A stretch of 64,000 bases of DNA from Hyphobacterium sp. CCMP332 (GCF_014323565.1 NZ_CP058669.1:709501-773500); one strand, 5' to 3'. Counted from the stretch's first letter, positions 1 through 7,694 are shown. Made by a program: numbers and translations. Notes: generated by a model from the letters alone, not told the origin.

Positions 1-1
1 A

Positions 2-265
2 CTCTATGGTCTGATGACCAGCCCGGATGTCTGGCCCTATGCGCGTCTCTGGCTGGAGATCGCGGCCGGAGCCGCTGGCGGCGATGACACGCTGCGCGAG
101 ATTGGCGGTGCTATTGGGCGGGGTTTTATGGAATGGGGCGGCGCCCAGCTTGATTGCGCCGAGGCAGGCCGGACCGCCGAAGCGGCCCGCCTGCTGGTCA
201 CGGTCGAAGGCATGATTTTGCTGAAAAGCCTAGGGTTGGAAGACGTCAACGCCGCCCTGCGCTAG
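2..265 (+). CDS. TetR-family regulator, C-terminal part only (cut by window edge)
   Basis: The reading frame is open from the first bases of the window, so the gene starts outside it; an internal ATG at 14 is unlikely to be the true start. About 87 residues are visible. The segment reading ARLWLEIAAGAAGGD, followed by a helix with FMEWGG and a closing leucine-rich helix, resembles the ligand-binding C-terminal region of TetR/AcrR repressors. The DNA-binding helix-turn-helix is not visible, so the family call rests on this half alone. Its stop overlaps by three bases the stop of the convergent membrane-protein gene, whose promoter carries two 16-bp palindromes of the TetR operator type. The likely job is repression of that gene (inference). 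Confidence 0.6.
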   Translation, partial: LYGLMTSPDVWPYARLWLEIAAGAAGGDDTLREIGGAIGRGFMEWGGAQLDCAEAGRTAEAARLLVTVEGMILLKSLGLEDVNAALR

Positions 266-663
266 TCGGCCTTGTTCATGAAGAAGGCGATGACGAGCCC
301 GACGCCACCACCCCACAGGATGGTGCCTCCCGCACCGGCGTGTAGCGCGACTGTCGGACCATAAAGCTGCGGATACCAGGCCAGCGCAGCCCCGTCGCAC
401 AGAATGGCCGCTGCTGTACCGACAGAGACGCCCAGCGCGACTTGTTGGCGGCTCAGTCCGGCAATCTTCTGAAACAGGATCATGAAGGGAATCGTGCCGG
501 GAATGATCGCGATATAGAGCAGCACCCGCGCCAGTCCGTCATAAATACCCATCGGTCCCATGAAGCGCAGCATTATGGCGGCAACGAACCAGAGGATGAC
601 ACCCATCAGGGCAGATAACCAGAGTTGACGGCCAGTCAGGCCAAGGCGGGAGGCGAGATTCAT
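262..663 (-). CDS. Small four-helix membrane protein, DUF5367-like
   Basis: 133 residues, almost all hydrophobic, with about four predicted transmembrane helices (roughly residues 15-37, 45-65, 73-92 and 108-128). The pattern of ILWFVAAIMLRFMG near the N-terminus, followed by IPGTIPFMILF, resembles the DUF5367 family of small inner-membrane proteins, whose function is unknown. The ATG at 663 has an AGGAG ribosome site about nine bases upstream. Two perfect palindromes (675-690, 706-721) lie just before it, one overlapping the leader and one in the promoter region, so the gene is probably under tight repression. The adjacent convergent TetR gene is the obvious candidate repressor. The family assignment is from memory and moderate. 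Confidence 0.65.
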   Translation of the reverse strand: MNLASRLGLTGRQLWLSALMGVILWFVAAIMLRFMGPMGIYDGLARVLLYIAIIPGTIPFMILFQKIAGLSRQQVALGVSVGTAAAILCDGAALAWYPQLYGPTVALHAGAGGTILWGGGVGLVIAFFMNKAD

Positions 664-674
664 TGATGAGCTCC

Positions 675-690
675 TGTAGCGATTGCTACA
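675..690. promoter_or_regulatory. Palindromic operator 1 (TGTAGC-N4-GCTACA)
   Basis: Perfect 6-bp inverted repeat TGTAGCGATTGCTACA. It lies 12 bases upstream of the ATG at 663, in the leader of the leftward membrane-protein gene. It matches the second palindrome at 706-721, whose centre is 31 bases away, about three helical turns. Size and symmetry fit a TetR-family dimer site. Confidence 0.7.
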
Positions 691-705
691 GACTCTCTAT
701 CAGAA

Positions 706-721
706 TGTAGCGTTCGCTACA
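706..721. promoter_or_regulatory. Palindromic operator 2 (TGTAGC-N4-GCTACA)
   Basis: Perfect inverted repeat TGTAGCGTTCGCTACA with the same half-site as operator 1; the arms extend to 7 bp if the flanking G and C of the spacer are counted. It would cover the -35 region of the leftward gene ending at 262. The paired sites suggest cooperative repressor binding. Confidence 0.7.
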
Positions 722-825
722 ATAATGAATTCACGACTGCGACCGTCATCGCTGTAAATGCGCGCATCATCTCGACAAGTCGATGGTTCTCGGCGTTTAT
801 TCCTCTCCAATCAGGAGAAAACATC

Positions 826-1182
826 ATGACTTATGTGGATGGTTATGTGATCGCCGTGCCGATGGCGAATAAAGAAGCCTATCGGAAAGTCGCCGAGGCC
901 ATGGTGCCTATGTTCAAGGATCACGGCGCACTCAGTGTCACCGAATGCTGGGGCGATGATGTGCCGGCGGGAGAGGTGACGTCCTTTCCAATGGCGGTGA
1001 AAGCCACAGCGGATGAAACGGTGGTGTTTTCGTGGATCACCTGGCCGGACAAGGCGACGCGCGATGTCGGCATGAAAGCGGCGATGGAAGATCCGCGCAT
1101 GGCAGGTATGGACCCGGCGAACATGCCCTTTGATGGCAATCGCATGATCATGGGCGGGTTTGAAGTGATTGTGGACGCCTAG
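826..1182 (+). CDS. DUF1428 family protein (YbaA-like)
   Basis: 118 residues, the usual size of the DUF1428 (YbaA) family. It opens with MTYVDGYVIAVP, has the central GALSVTECWGDDVP and VVFSWITWPDKATRD segments, and ends with the PFDGNRMIMGGF motif; all are hallmarks of the family. These are small cytoplasmic proteins with a ferredoxin-like (dimeric alpha/beta barrel) fold. Their biochemical role is unknown. The ATG has a good AGGAG site at 812-816. The gene stands alone and its stop overlaps by four bases that of the convergent LytTR gene. Confidence 0.9.
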   Translation: MTYVDGYVIAVPMANKEAYRKVAEAMVPMFKDHGALSVTECWGDDVPAGEVTSFPMAVKATADETVVFSWITWPDKATRDVGMKAAMEDPRMAGMDPANMPFDGNRMIMGGFEVIVDA

Positions 1183-2699
1183 TCCGCCAACGCGCTTCGC
1201 ACCCGTGGCATGATGCGACGACTGACCGGAATTTCCGCGCCTGAGGAGAGCGTCAGCGTGCCGACGCCTGATGCATCACGCACCAGTTGATCAATAAAGG
1301 CGGTGTTGACGATGTGGGAGCGATGGACCCGCAAGAAGGTGTCCGGCAGCTTGTTTTCGATCTCGTTGAGGCTGCTGGTGAACAGCGCGGATTTTCCGCC
1401 TTTGAAGTTTAGCTCGACATAATCTCCCGCCGCCTGGATGTGGGCGATGCGCGCGGTGTCGATGCGCTCCACCTTGCCCGCGCTGGTCAGTTGAAGCTGC
1501 GTCGGGTCTGATTTCTGTTGCGCCTGTTGCAGCGCCATTTCCAGCCGTTCGGCGCGTGCCGTTTGCGATTTTGCGCTGCGTCGCGCCCGGATCAGGGCGA
1601 TTGCCTGTTCGAAGAACAGCACCAGCATCAACGCCGCCGCGAAATAGTAGATATAGACGTCGAGTATCCAGAACGGGTTGATCCGGAAAGCGATGCCCGT
1701 TGCCAGTAGCAGCGCCAGATAGATCATCGCGGAGCGATCACGTTTCACACCGCGCATGATCAGGCCCGGTATCGTCGCGGCAGCGGGAATGACCAACGCC
1801 ATAATAGTCTTGGGATCATAGCCGGGCGTGCTGAAAATCACGCCGAGTGTAAGGACCGCCACGAGCGCGGAAATGCCCCAGCGAATTTGCCACCGCCAAC
1901 CGGAAAACCGTTTCAGCACATGCGCCAGAAAAAGCAGGCCGGAGCCAGCTGCAAAGCTGGTCACGCCTATCATGCGCCAGCCATGCAAGGGATAGGCATA
2001 GCCAAAAAGGCCGCGACTGGTCTCCGTGACCAGTTGAGCGGTGATGACAAGCGCAAATAGTGTGAGAATGATCCCGGCTTCCCGGTCTTCACCCCGCACC
2101 GCGGAAACACCGAAGATGACAATGCCCAGCGTCAGAATGCCCAGATTGATCAGGGCCGGCCAATAGGCCCGGATGATCCGTTCCGTTGGGCTCGCAAAGT
2201 CGCCAAGCGCCAGAATATGTATCGGGTTTTCAAACGCGATGGGGCCGTGATGGGCCGACATCAGCAGGGCTAGCTCATTGACCCCGGCATGAAGCGCGGA
2301 GGGCGGGACAAAGATCACCGAATCCATTGCGCCGGGAATTTCGCTCGCCCTGTTCTGTCCCGGTTGTCCGTTTTGTCCCAGAAACTGGCCATCCATATGA
2401 ACCGCCGTCGACATGGCGCCGGAGACGAAAAAGCCGAGTGGCCGATCCTGCGTAATTTGCTCCTGCGTCAGGGTGAGTGTTCCTGCCACCCAGATCATCC
2501 GGCCTTGGGGGTCAACATCGGCCAGGGCTGTATCCGTGCAATCAGGTGCGGTGAAGTCCGGCACCTCGCGGTCATCGCTGGCCGGGCAGACCCGTGCCGT
2601 TTCCATATCCATCCAGATCAGGGATTGGGCTTCGGCCTTTGACCCGGTCACGAGAAGGCAAAGGATGGCGAGGGGGAGGAGGATTGGAACAAATCTCAT
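1179..2699 (-). CDS. Membrane-anchored LytTR transcription regulator with periplasmic sensor domain
   Basis: 506 residues in three parts. A signal peptide (about 1-24, ending GSKAEA) is followed by a periplasmic domain to about residue 190, rich in beta strands and reminiscent of the jelly-roll 7TMR-DISM extracellular domains. Next come about seven hydrophobic helices (roughly 190-395) and a short coiled coil (ARRSAKSQTARAERLEMALQ). The C-terminus (about 405-503) is a LytTR DNA-binding domain with IQAAGDYVELNF and TFLRVHRSHIVN. This makes it a one-component regulator that would sense a periplasmic ligand and bind DNA from the membrane. No histidine kinase or receiver domain is present. It is divergent from the S33 hydrolase gene, a possible target (inference). 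Confidence 0.85.
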   Translation of the reverse strand: MRFVPILLPLAILCLLVTGSKAEAQSLIWMDMETARVCPASDDREVPDFTAPDCTDTALADVDPQGRMIWVAGTLTLTQEQITQDRPLGFFVSGAMSTAVHMDGQFLGQNGQPGQNRASEIPGAMDSVIFVPPSALHAGVNELALLMSAHHGPIAFENPIHILALGDFASPTERIIRAYWPALINLGILTLGIVIFGVSAVRGEDREAGIILTLFALVITAQLVTETSRGLFGYAYPLHGWRMIGVTSFAAGSGLLFLAHVLKRFSGWRWQIRWGISALVAVLTLGVIFSTPGYDPKTIMALVIPAAATIPGLIMRGVKRDRSAMIYLALLLATGIAFRINPFWILDVYIYYFAAALMLVLFFEQAIALIRARRSAKSQTARAERLEMALQQAQQKSDPTQLQLTSAGKVERIDTARIAHIQAAGDYVELNFKGGKSALFTSSLNEIENKLPDTFLRVHRSHIVNTAFIDQLVRDASGVGTLTLSSGAEIPVSRRIMPRVRSALAD

Positions 2700-2837
2700 G
2701 ACCCATCCTAACCCCGTTCAACGGCAAGGTCCTTCCGTTTACCGAAAAGTCACTGCCGTTCGACGTTTTGACCCCGAACCGCGCCGGAAAATCGGGCAGG
2801 CATTTCTCCGTCCACAAATGGTCGATTGGAGATTGAA

Positions 2838-4301
2838 ATGAAAACTCTGCTGATGGCCGGTCTGGCTCTTATCGCCGCTCCCGCGCTTGCCTTGGCTCAA
2901 AGCGGCCCGCGCCCCGGCGAGGTCGAAATCGAATTCACACCGGGCAATGGCGATCCTGTCACGGCGTATCAGGGCCACTTCGAGGTGCCGGAGTATCGCG
3001 CAGATCCGAATACGCGGATGATCGAACTTGGCTATGTACGCTTTCCTGCGACAACGAATAATCCCGGTTCGCCCATCATCTATCTTTCGGGCGGGCCCGG
3101 CGGCACCGGGACAGGAACAGCCCGCGGCCCGCGTTTCCCGCTTTTCATGGATATGCGGCAACACGCCGATGTCTACGCATTCGACCAGCGGGGAACGGGC
3201 CTGTCCGATAATGACATCCCGGTTTGCGTCTCCTCCGTCGCAGACACGGTGGCGCAGGCCGTAACCGATGCAGAATGGGCTGTTTCCCGTCAACGGGCGG
3301 CGGTGGAGTGCGCAGCATTCTGGGCGGATCAGGGCATTGACCTGCGCGGCTATACGACGATGGAGAGCGTCCACGATCTGAGTGATCTGCGTCGGCACCT
3401 CGGTGCGGACCGGATTTCCCTGTGGGGGATTTCCTATGGCAGTCATCTCGCACTGGCGGCTTTGAACACGATCGACGCCGAACTGGACCGGGTGATCATC
3501 GCCAGCGCCGAAGGCTTGGATCAGACCGTCAAACTGCCTTCGCGCACTGCCGCCTATTTCCAGCGCTTGCAGGATGCAATCAATGCCCAGCCTGCCGTTG
3601 CGGCTGCCTATCCGGATGTGGTCGGCCTGATGCACCGCGTCCATGACCGGCTGGATGAAGCGCCTGTCTTACTCGACATCCCGCAGGCCGATGGCTCGAC
3701 CAAAGCTTTCATGCTGCAACGCCGCGATGTGCAGGCTCTGGCCGGTGGTGCCCTCGCAGACCCGACCAATGTCGGTCTTGTTCTGGCGCTCTATTCGGAA
3801 CTCGATCGTGGCGGATACGTCATCATGACCGCGCTGATTCAGCGCTTCATGGAAATTCGCGAAACCATTGATTTCAGGGCAATGCCGCTGGCGATGGATC
3901 GCGCTTCTGGCATCACGGAGGAACGCCTGGCTTTGTTCAACGCTCAGCTGCCGCAATCGCCCATCGGGGCATTCCTCAACGCGCCGATGCCACAGCTTTT
4001 GCCTGTTCTGACCGAGCTGGATCTGGGCAATAATTTTCGCACGCAATTGTCAGGAGAGACACCGGTTCTGTTGCTCACCGGAACGCTGGATGGTCGCACC
4101 TATATCGAGGGACAGGCCGAGGCGGTGCAAGGGTTGTCAAATGTTACACAGATTATGATTCACAATGCCGGACACAATCTGTTCATGCTGTCTCCAGATA
4201 TTCAGAGTGTCATGCACGCCTTCATGCAGGATGAAGCGGTGGCTGATTCAGATATCTGGCTAGATGCGCCGGACTTTCTTGCCAATCCATTCGCTCAATA
4301 G
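2838..4301 (+). CDS. Secreted alpha/beta hydrolase, peptidase S33-like
   Basis: 487 residues. The ATG at 2838 is preferred over an in-frame TTG at 2826 because GGAG lies six bases upstream and a clean signal peptide (MKTLLMAGLALIAAPALALA) follows. The mature protein is an alpha/beta hydrolase: oxyanion segment SGGPGG (84-89), FDQRGTG (115-121), nucleophile elbow GISYG with Ser199, likely acid Asp418 in GTLDG, and His446 in NAGHNLF. This arrangement is that of S33 proline iminopeptidase/tripeptidyl aminopeptidase relatives, so a periplasmic or secreted aminopeptidase is the best guess; esterase activity cannot be excluded. It is divergent from the LytTR regulator across a 138-base gap and is followed by a hairpin terminator. 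Confidence 0.85.
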   Translation: MKTLLMAGLALIAAPALALAQSGPRPGEVEIEFTPGNGDPVTAYQGHFEVPEYRADPNTRMIELGYVRFPATTNNPGSPIIYLSGGPGGTGTGTARGPRFPLFMDMRQHADVYAFDQRGTGLSDNDIPVCVSSVADTVAQAVTDAEWAVSRQRAAVECAAFWADQGIDLRGYTTMESVHDLSDLRRHLGADRISLWGISYGSHLALAALNTIDAELDRVIIASAEGLDQTVKLPSRTAAYFQRLQDAINAQPAVAAAYPDVVGLMHRVHDRLDEAPVLLDIPQADGSTKAFMLQRRDVQALAGGALADPTNVGLVLALYSELDRGGYVIMTALIQRFMEIRETIDFRAMPLAMDRASGITEERLALFNAQLPQSPIGAFLNAPMPQLLPVLTELDLGNNFRTQLSGETPVLLLTGTLDGRTYIEGQAEAVQGLSNVTQIMIHNAGHNLFMLSPDIQSVMHAFMQDEAVADSDIWLDAPDFLANPFAQ

Positions 4302-4616
4302 CCGGCGTGGCAGGTGACTTAGTGGCGGCAAGCTCGGAGCATTGCGCTTCAACCTGATTCAGAACTTCAACTTGAATCGATACTTGAAGGGCGGACGTTT
4401 AGGCGGCCGCCCTTTTCATGTCCGGCTCTGGGCGCGAAGCTGAAAAGCGATTCTTCGTCAGGGACCTGGGAGCAGACCCGGACTCATTTTCTCATCCTGA
4501 TGCGGGAAGACGGTCACCCCGAGATGCGGTTTCTTCACACCGCCTGCCTCCAATCCGGTTTCCGGTGGCCACTTGTCCTGTGAACGGCGATATTGCCGGG
4601 TCGATTGGAGGGAATC
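4302..4616. other. 315-base gap without a recognised gene
   Basis: The gap between the S33 hydrolase and the first sigma-factor cassette. It contains the hairpin terminator at 4389-4416. Before that is a stretch with CTTCAA and TTGAAG half-sites (4346-4390) that could form a weak inverted repeat. An open frame at 4418-4642 has no ribosome site and no recognisable domain, so I do not call it. The promoter of the downstream cassette should lie in the last 150 bases, but I see no convincing -35/-10 pair. Confidence 0.4.
4389..4416 (+). terminator. Rho-independent terminator candidate after the S33 hydrolase
   Basis: Six-base arms GGGCGG (4389-4394) and CCGCCC (4407-4412) with a 12-base loop, followed by TTTT. 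It lies 88 bases past the hydrolase stop. The T-tract is short, so strength is uncertain. Confidence 0.5.
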
Positions 4617-5033
4617 ATGGATACGTTCGGCGATCTTTTTGAAAGTTACTGGTGGCTGCTTTTCCCGCTCGCCTTCTTTGTGGCCGGCGGATGGAACAGT
4701 CTGATGGGCTATCAGCGCACCAAGGCAAAGGTCGAGGTGCTCAAGGCCTATGCCCAGTCCGGCAAGGAACCGCCCGCAGAACTGATCCGTGCGCTGGAGT
4801 CGGACAACGACAAGTCTGACGGCAATTGGTCAGACGACGGCAAGGACGAAGGCAGCGGCAGCGGCGTCTTCCTGGTCGTCCTGTTTTCCGGTCTCAGCGC
4901 GGTGTTCGCCTTTGTCGGCTATTCCGGCTGGCTGGGGGATGAAACCGCGATGTATTTCGTGTCGATGATCCTCGGCGTGCTCGCCCTGGCCTTCCTCGCC
5001 TCCTCGCTCTTTGGCAAACGCCGCAAGCGCTGA
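4617..5033 (+). CDS. DUF6249-like membrane protein of sigma-factor cassette 1
   Basis: 138 residues from the ATG at 4617, which has GGAGGG eight bases upstream; a longer frame from 4593 lacks a ribosome site. Layout: N-terminal transmembrane helix (about 10-28), a cytosolic segment KVEVLKAYAQSGKEPPAELI, an acidic glycine/serine linker, two more helices (about 83-102 and 112-130) and a basic tail KRRKR. The segment Q-SG-xxPxxLIxAL followed by two helices resembles DUF6249, a family often found beside ECF sigma factors. The same layout recurs at 7308-7694. The gene is two bases from the sigma-factor gene and probably co-transcribed. Molecular function is unknown. Confidence 0.75.
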   Translation: MDTFGDLFESYWWLLFPLAFFVAGGWNSLMGYQRTKAKVEVLKAYAQSGKEPPAELIRALESDNDKSDGNWSDDGKDEGSGSGVFLVVLFSGLSAVFAFVGYSGWLGDETAMYFVSMILGVLALAFLASSLFGKRRKR

Positions 5034-5035
5034 TC

Positions 5036-5569
5036 ATGTCAGCGGCGAGCGACGCCGATCTGGTGAACGCTGCACGGCTTGGGTCCGATGCGGCGTTCGG
5101 ACAGCTCGCCCGGCGCCACAGCGCAGCCCTGCGGAGTTTTCTCCGCGGGGTTTGCCGCGATCACGCGCTGGCAGACGATATCGCACAGGACGCCCTGATC
5201 CGCGGCTGGCAGAGGCTGGATCAGTTGCGCGATCCGGCCGCGTTCAGAAGTTGGCTGATCGGCACGGGATGGCGGCTGGCCTCGGAAGAGCGCCGCGCCA
5301 CCGGCCGGCGCGCCCGGCGCGAACAGGAATGGTCGGACACACAGGACCAGATGCGGCCCGAGGGCATCAGCCTCGGCGAGAATATGGCGCTGGAGGCGGC
5401 GATGCAGGACCTCACGCCGGACCAGCGCGCCTGCATCTCCCTCTGCCTGGCAGGGGGGTGGTCGCATGGCGAAGCGGCCGAGGCACTGGACATGCCGGTC
5501 GGAACGATCAAATCTCATATCAAGCGCGGCCGGGCCAGACTGCTCGCCGTGCTGGGAGGTGACTCATGA
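5036..5569 (+). CDS. RNA polymerase sigma factor, sigma-70/ECF type (cassette 1)
   Basis: 177 residues, the usual ECF size. Region 2 (about 18-75) includes FGQLARRHSAALRSFL and the DDIAQDALIRGW helix that contacts core polymerase and the -10 element. Region 4 (about 120-170) includes LTPDQRACISLCLAGGWSHG and the recognition helix MPVGTIKSHIKRGRARL. It should direct polymerase to a small regulon, probably including its own operon. It sits between a DUF6249-like membrane protein (2-base gap) and a short membrane protein whose start overlaps its stop (ATGA). That context suggests membrane-linked control. It is related to the second sigma factor at 7710-8258. Confidence 0.92.
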   Translation: MSAASDADLVNAARLGSDAAFGQLARRHSAALRSFLRGVCRDHALADDIAQDALIRGWQRLDQLRDPAAFRSWLIGTGWRLASEERRATGRRARREQEWSDTQDQMRPEGISLGENMALEAAMQDLTPDQRACISLCLAGGWSHGEAAEALDMPVGTIKSHIKRGRARLLAVLGGDS

Positions 5570-5883
5570 GCGCAGAGAACAAGCTGAACGCCTTTCTTCA
5601 GGCCGATGCCGCACCGGCGCGGGATCCGGCCTTCATGGCGGATCTGGAAGGGCGCATGGCCCGCATTCGCTTTGCCGCGCAGCTGCGCCGCAATGGCATC
5701 ATTGCGATTGCCGCAACCGCCATTCTCTTCGGTCTGGTGAAAGCATCGGGCCTCAGCCTTGTGGGCGCCGCGGCACAATTTGCGGCGGATATGGCGGGCA
5801 CGCCGGGCCTCGCGCTCGCCGCACTCATTGTCGCAGTCGCTGTGTGGCTGCCGCGGATATTGCCGCGAAGCGCGCGCGCCTGA
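5566..5883 (+). CDS. Short membrane protein, putative anti-sigma factor (cassette 1)
   Basis: 105 residues. The soluble N-terminus (1-45) contains AENKLNAFLQADAAPARDPAFMADL. Two hydrophobic helices follow (about 46-64 and 82-99), and the protein ends in a basic RILPRSARA. The start overlaps the sigma-factor stop by four bases (ATGA), so the two are translationally coupled. A short cytoplasmic N-terminus plus membrane anchor right after a sigma gene is typical of anti-sigma factors, but there is no zinc-binding ZAS motif, so the role is inferred from position only. The same arrangement recurs at 8255-8587. Confidence 0.7.
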   Translation: MSAENKLNAFLQADAAPARDPAFMADLEGRMARIRFAAQLRRNGIIAIAATAILFGLVKASGLSLVGAAAQFAADMAGTPGLALAALIVAVAVWLPRILPRSARA

Positions 5884-5916
5884 CGGCTTGCGGGCCGGAT
5901 AGACGTCGCGGCAGTA

Positions 5917-5933
5917 TTGGCATATATTGCCAA
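5917..5933. promoter_or_regulatory. Palindromic operator/promoter of the ParD-ParE pair
   Basis: Perfect inverted repeat TTGGCA-TATAT-TGCCAA, 20 bases upstream of the ParD start. The centre TATATT could serve as a -10 element, so a bound ParD dimer would block the promoter. Ribbon-helix-helix antitoxins characteristically bind such sites to repress their own operon. Confidence 0.6.
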
Positions 5934-5953
5934 CACCCTGGCAGGAGACCGAA

Positions 5954-6211
5954 ATGGCCACGCGCAATGTCGTCTTGACCGAATCCCAGACACGGCTGGT
6001 CGATCAGCTGGTTGCATCGGGACGGTATCAGAATGCCAGCGAAGCGCTGCGCGCTGGATTGCGGCTGCTTGAACGTGAAGAGGCTGAAATCGGTGCCCTT
6101 CAGGTCCGGCTTCAGTCCGGCCTCGACCAGGTGCGCAGCGGTGATTTCGCGGCGGGCACCGGAGAGGACGCCATTCGCCGCGCCTTTTCGAGAGCCGGGA
6201 AGCCGGCCTGA
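5954..6211 (+). CDS. parD: ParD-like ribbon-helix-helix antitoxin
   Basis: 85 residues from the ATG at 5954, chosen because AGGAG precedes it at 5943-5947; an upstream in-frame start at 5927 falls inside the operator palindrome. The N-terminus RNVVLTESQTRLVDQLVASG is the DNA-binding strand and first helix, followed by RYQNASEALRAGLRLLE, the diagnostic ParD segment. The C-terminus, with GDFAAGTGEDAIRRAF, would wrap the toxin. The protein should neutralise the downstream ParE and repress the operon through the 5917-5933 palindrome. The stop overlaps the toxin start by one base. Confidence 0.92.
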   Translation: MATRNVVLTESQTRLVDQLVASGRYQNASEALRAGLRLLEREEAEIGALQVRLQSGLDQVRSGDFAAGTGEDAIRRAFSRAGKPA

Positions 6212-6549
6212 TGATCCGCCGCTGGCGGCTGACACGCCAGGCGGAAGACTCCCTCGCCGAAATCGCCGACTGGACCTTTGCCACATTTGGCACCCGTCAG
6301 GCGGAGGCCTATGCCGCCGATCTGATCGGGACCTGCCGGGAGATCGCCGCGGGCCATGTTATCACCCGTTCCTGCGGACAATTGGCGGGCAGTACCGTGC
6401 CGGAGGATTTGCGCTATGTGCGTTGCGGGCAACACTATGTTGTTTTTGTTGAAGCAGCGGACCAGATCAGCATCGTCGATTTCCTGCATGTCAGGGTCGA
6501 TCTGCCTGGAAAACTCGCTGCGCTCTCGAGGGCTGAGCCCGGCAGATGA
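6211..6549 (+). CDS. parE: ParE-family toxin
   Basis: 112 residues of the RelE/ParE fold: RRWRLTRQAEDSLAEIADWT at the N-terminus, the middle AYAADLIGTCREIAAG and the closing strand QISIVDFLHVRVDLP. The ...LRYVRCGQHYVVFVE segment corresponds to the characteristic beta strands. ParE toxins usually act on DNA gyrase; that target is family knowledge, not visible here. The ATG overlaps the ParD stop (TGATG). A second, unrelated ParE with a different antitoxin lies at 20688-20981. Confidence 0.9.
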   Translation: MIRRWRLTRQAEDSLAEIADWTFATFGTRQAEAYAADLIGTCREIAAGHVITRSCGQLAGSTVPEDLRYVRCGQHYVVFVEAADQISIVDFLHVRVDLPGKLAALSRAEPGR

Positions 6550-6661
6550 AGCCGACGGGTAGTAACAGTCTTGCCACGGATATGGCCGTTCAATTTTCTG
6601 CACAAACCTCGCCAAGCCCGGCAGACTCGGACTAGTCTCACCGGGTCGAGGGGGACATGGC

Positions 6662-7222
6662 ATGATTTTTCTGATTATCGGTCTGGTTCTGTTTCTGGGC
6701 ATCCATTCCGTCCGGCTGGTGCCGGGCGGACGCAACGCCATGATATCCGGCTTCGGGCCGGGCGGGTTCAAGGTCCTCTATTCGCTGATTTCGATTGTCG
6801 GCCTCGGCCTGATCATCTTCGGCAAGATACAGGCACATCCGTCCGATATGCTATGGGAGGCGCCGGAATGGGGCCGCCTGGCGGCGCTGATTGCCGTGCC
6901 GGTATCCCTGATCCTGATTGTGGCGGCCAATACGCCCAGCCATATCCGGCGCTTTGTCCAGCACCCCATGCTGATCGGTGTTCTGCTCTGGTCCGGCTCG
7001 CATCTGGCCGCGAACAGCGAACGCGCAGCGGTTTACATGTTCGGTGCCTTTTTCGCCTGGTCACTGGTCACCCTGATCGCTGCCTTCATCCGCGGGGACC
7101 ACGCGCCCGTGCCGCCCAAGGGCTGGGGAGGGGATGTCGTGGCGATCGTGATTGGCGCGCTCGTGGCCGTTCTGCTGGCGCGGTTTCACCTTTACCTCTT
7201 TGGCGTCGGCATTATCGGATAG
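6662..7222 (+). CDS. NnrU-family integral membrane protein
   Basis: 186 residues with about five or six transmembrane helices. The N-terminal FLGIHSVRLVP, the central WGRLAALIAVPVSLILIVAA and the HPMLIGVLLWSGSHLAANSE segment are the conserved core of the NnrU family, including histidines that are heme ligands in the related plant carotene isomerase Z-ISO. NnrU was named from denitrification clusters, but most members lie outside such clusters, as here. The ATG at 6662 has GAGGGGG upstream. It lies between the two sigma-factor cassettes with its own short leaders, so it may or may not share their control. Confidence 0.88.
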   Translation: MIFLIIGLVLFLGIHSVRLVPGGRNAMISGFGPGGFKVLYSLISIVGLGLIIFGKIQAHPSDMLWEAPEWGRLAALIAVPVSLILIVAANTPSHIRRFVQHPMLIGVLLWSGSHLAANSERAAVYMFGAFFAWSLVTLIAAFIRGDHAPVPPKGWGGDVVAIVIGALVAVLLARFHLYLFGVGIIG

Positions 7223-7307
7223 CGCGCTGCATCCAAAACCGATCGACGATGCATCTTGATTTCGAGAAGCGCAGTTGAGCGCTTTCGAGACACGAAAGGA
7301 AATCCCC

Positions 7308-7694
7308 ATGGGACCCGATGTACTTGCCCCTCTTACCGTTTTTGGATCCGTCGTTCTGATCGTATGGATCGTCTATCATCATGGCGCAAAAAACCGCCGC
7401 GAGGTGTTGGAAACCGTCCGCCAGGCCGCCCAGAGCGGTACCCAGCTGACGCCGGACGTCATCAAGGCCCTCGGCATGCCGCAAAAGAAAAAAGGCGGCG
7501 ACATCCGCGCCGGGATCATTCTTCTGGCCATCGCGGCCGCCTTCATCACGCTCGGTTACACGATCGGTGCTGTGGAAAATGATTTCGAGGCACTCGGCAT
7601 CATGGCCGGCGTGGCGTCTTTCCCGGGTTTTGTCGGCATCGCCCTGATCGTCATGGGCGTAATGTTCCGCGACAAGCCGAACGACGCCGAATAA
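7308..7694 (+). CDS. DUF6249-like membrane protein of sigma-factor cassette 2
   Basis: 128 residues from the ATG at 7308, which has AAGGA seven bases upstream; an in-frame TTG at 7275 is less likely. It begins with a helix (residues 5-22), then a cytosolic RREVLETVRQAAQSGTQLTP and VIKALGMPQKKKGG, then two helices (about 67-85 and 98-120). The order matches the protein at 4617-5033, and both place a QSG...P...IxAL segment between the first and second helices, so I read them as paralogues. It lies 15 bases before the second sigma factor. Function unknown. Confidence 0.78.
   Translation: MGPDVLAPLTVFGSVVLIVWIVYHHGAKNRREVLETVRQAAQSGTQLTPDVIKALGMPQKKKGGDIRAGIILLAIAAAFITLGYTIGAVENDFEALGIMAGVASFPGFVGIALIVMGVMFRDKPNDAE

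Noticed and set aside
2739-3644. 301-codon open frame on the minus strand
   Set aside because: Opposite the S33 hydrolase with its complete signal peptide and active site; translation is rich in Arg, His and Cys, typical of shadows.
4418-4642. 74-codon open frame in the 4.3-4.6 kb gap
   Set aside because: No ribosome site, runs into the next gene in another frame, no domain or hydrophobic pattern.
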